This document shows, piece after piece, positions 63,891 through 64,000 of a DNA stretch of 64,000 nucleotides (within the stretch, counting starts at the first letter, position 1; the number at the start of each line of letters is the position of its first letter). Origin of the DNA: Nautilus pompilius (lineage: Eukaryota; Mollusca; Cephalopoda; Nautilida; Nautilidae); NCBI GenBank assembly GCA_018389105.1, contig JACATO010001108.1, forward strand, positions 248,001 through 312,000, in the 5' to 3' direction. The position numbers were made by a program, and so were the translations under genes. The notes below the pieces were generated by a model that made no database searches, was not told the DNA's origin, and saw only the letters and a program-made list of their open reading frames with translations.

Positions 63891-64000
63891 CCCCCTTTCT
63901 CCTCTCTTCCTTACGCGGATTATTTTTTTCTTATTTAAATAGGACTAAATAAATAATTCTAAGCTAAATTCCTGTTTTGAAATTAATTGATTTTTCTCCT
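63891..64000. other. Unassigned right end
   Basis: AT-rich tail after the GA/CT block; nothing recognised. Confidence 0.5.

Overview
The window is animal (metazoan) nuclear DNA, not bacterial. Every gene that can be read is split into short exons of 42-860 bases with GT/AG borders. Introns and spacers are AT-rich and full of microsatellites, minisatellites and transposon relics. The mix of families (a SMYD4 orthologue, a tandem metazoan LolA-like domain membrane protein, an IgGFc-binding-domain membrane protein, mariner and tRNA-derived SINEs) fits a lophotrochozoan, most likely a mollusc. The organism is an inference; the genes are read directly.

Layout. (1) 1568-15434, minus strand: SMYD4 (TPR-MYND-SET lysine methyltransferase family), 12 phase-consistent exons from the start ATG to the end of the SET motif; the C-terminal exons lie left of the window. 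Its introns hold a Tc1-like relic, SINEs and a LINE 3' fragment. (2) 15435-17085: a 1.65-kb divergent spacer packed with ATC, CT and ATT microsatellites plus a second LINE 3' fragment. (3) 17086-32681, plus strand: 16 phase-consistent exons for a 759-residue type I membrane protein with signal peptide, two LolA-like domains, a Ser/Thr-rich stalk, one membrane helix and a short basic tail. A full-length mariner relic and an inverted deletion derivative of the same mariner sit in introns 2 and 15. (4) 32682-44391: about 12 kb with no recognised gene, two weak terminal-exon candidates, SINEs and small tandem repeats. (5) 44392-50180 (possibly from 54965), minus strand: a gene with an IgGFc-binding-protein N-terminal-type domain and one C-terminal membrane helix; all introns are phase 1, and one intron holds a 1.9-kb CA/CAGA array and a CT array tagged with TGACGTCA palindromes. 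Its signal-peptide exon was not found. (6) 51-64 kb: minisatellites of 51, 111 and 36 bp, SINEs, a LINE reverse-transcriptase scrap, a PIF1/Helitron-helicase scrap and a terminal GA/CT block.

Genes (3) and (5) are convergent cell-surface proteins; (1) is probably intracellular and shares an upstream spacer with (3). Nothing in the sequence shows that the three act in one pathway. No RNA gene, CRISPR array or operon was found.
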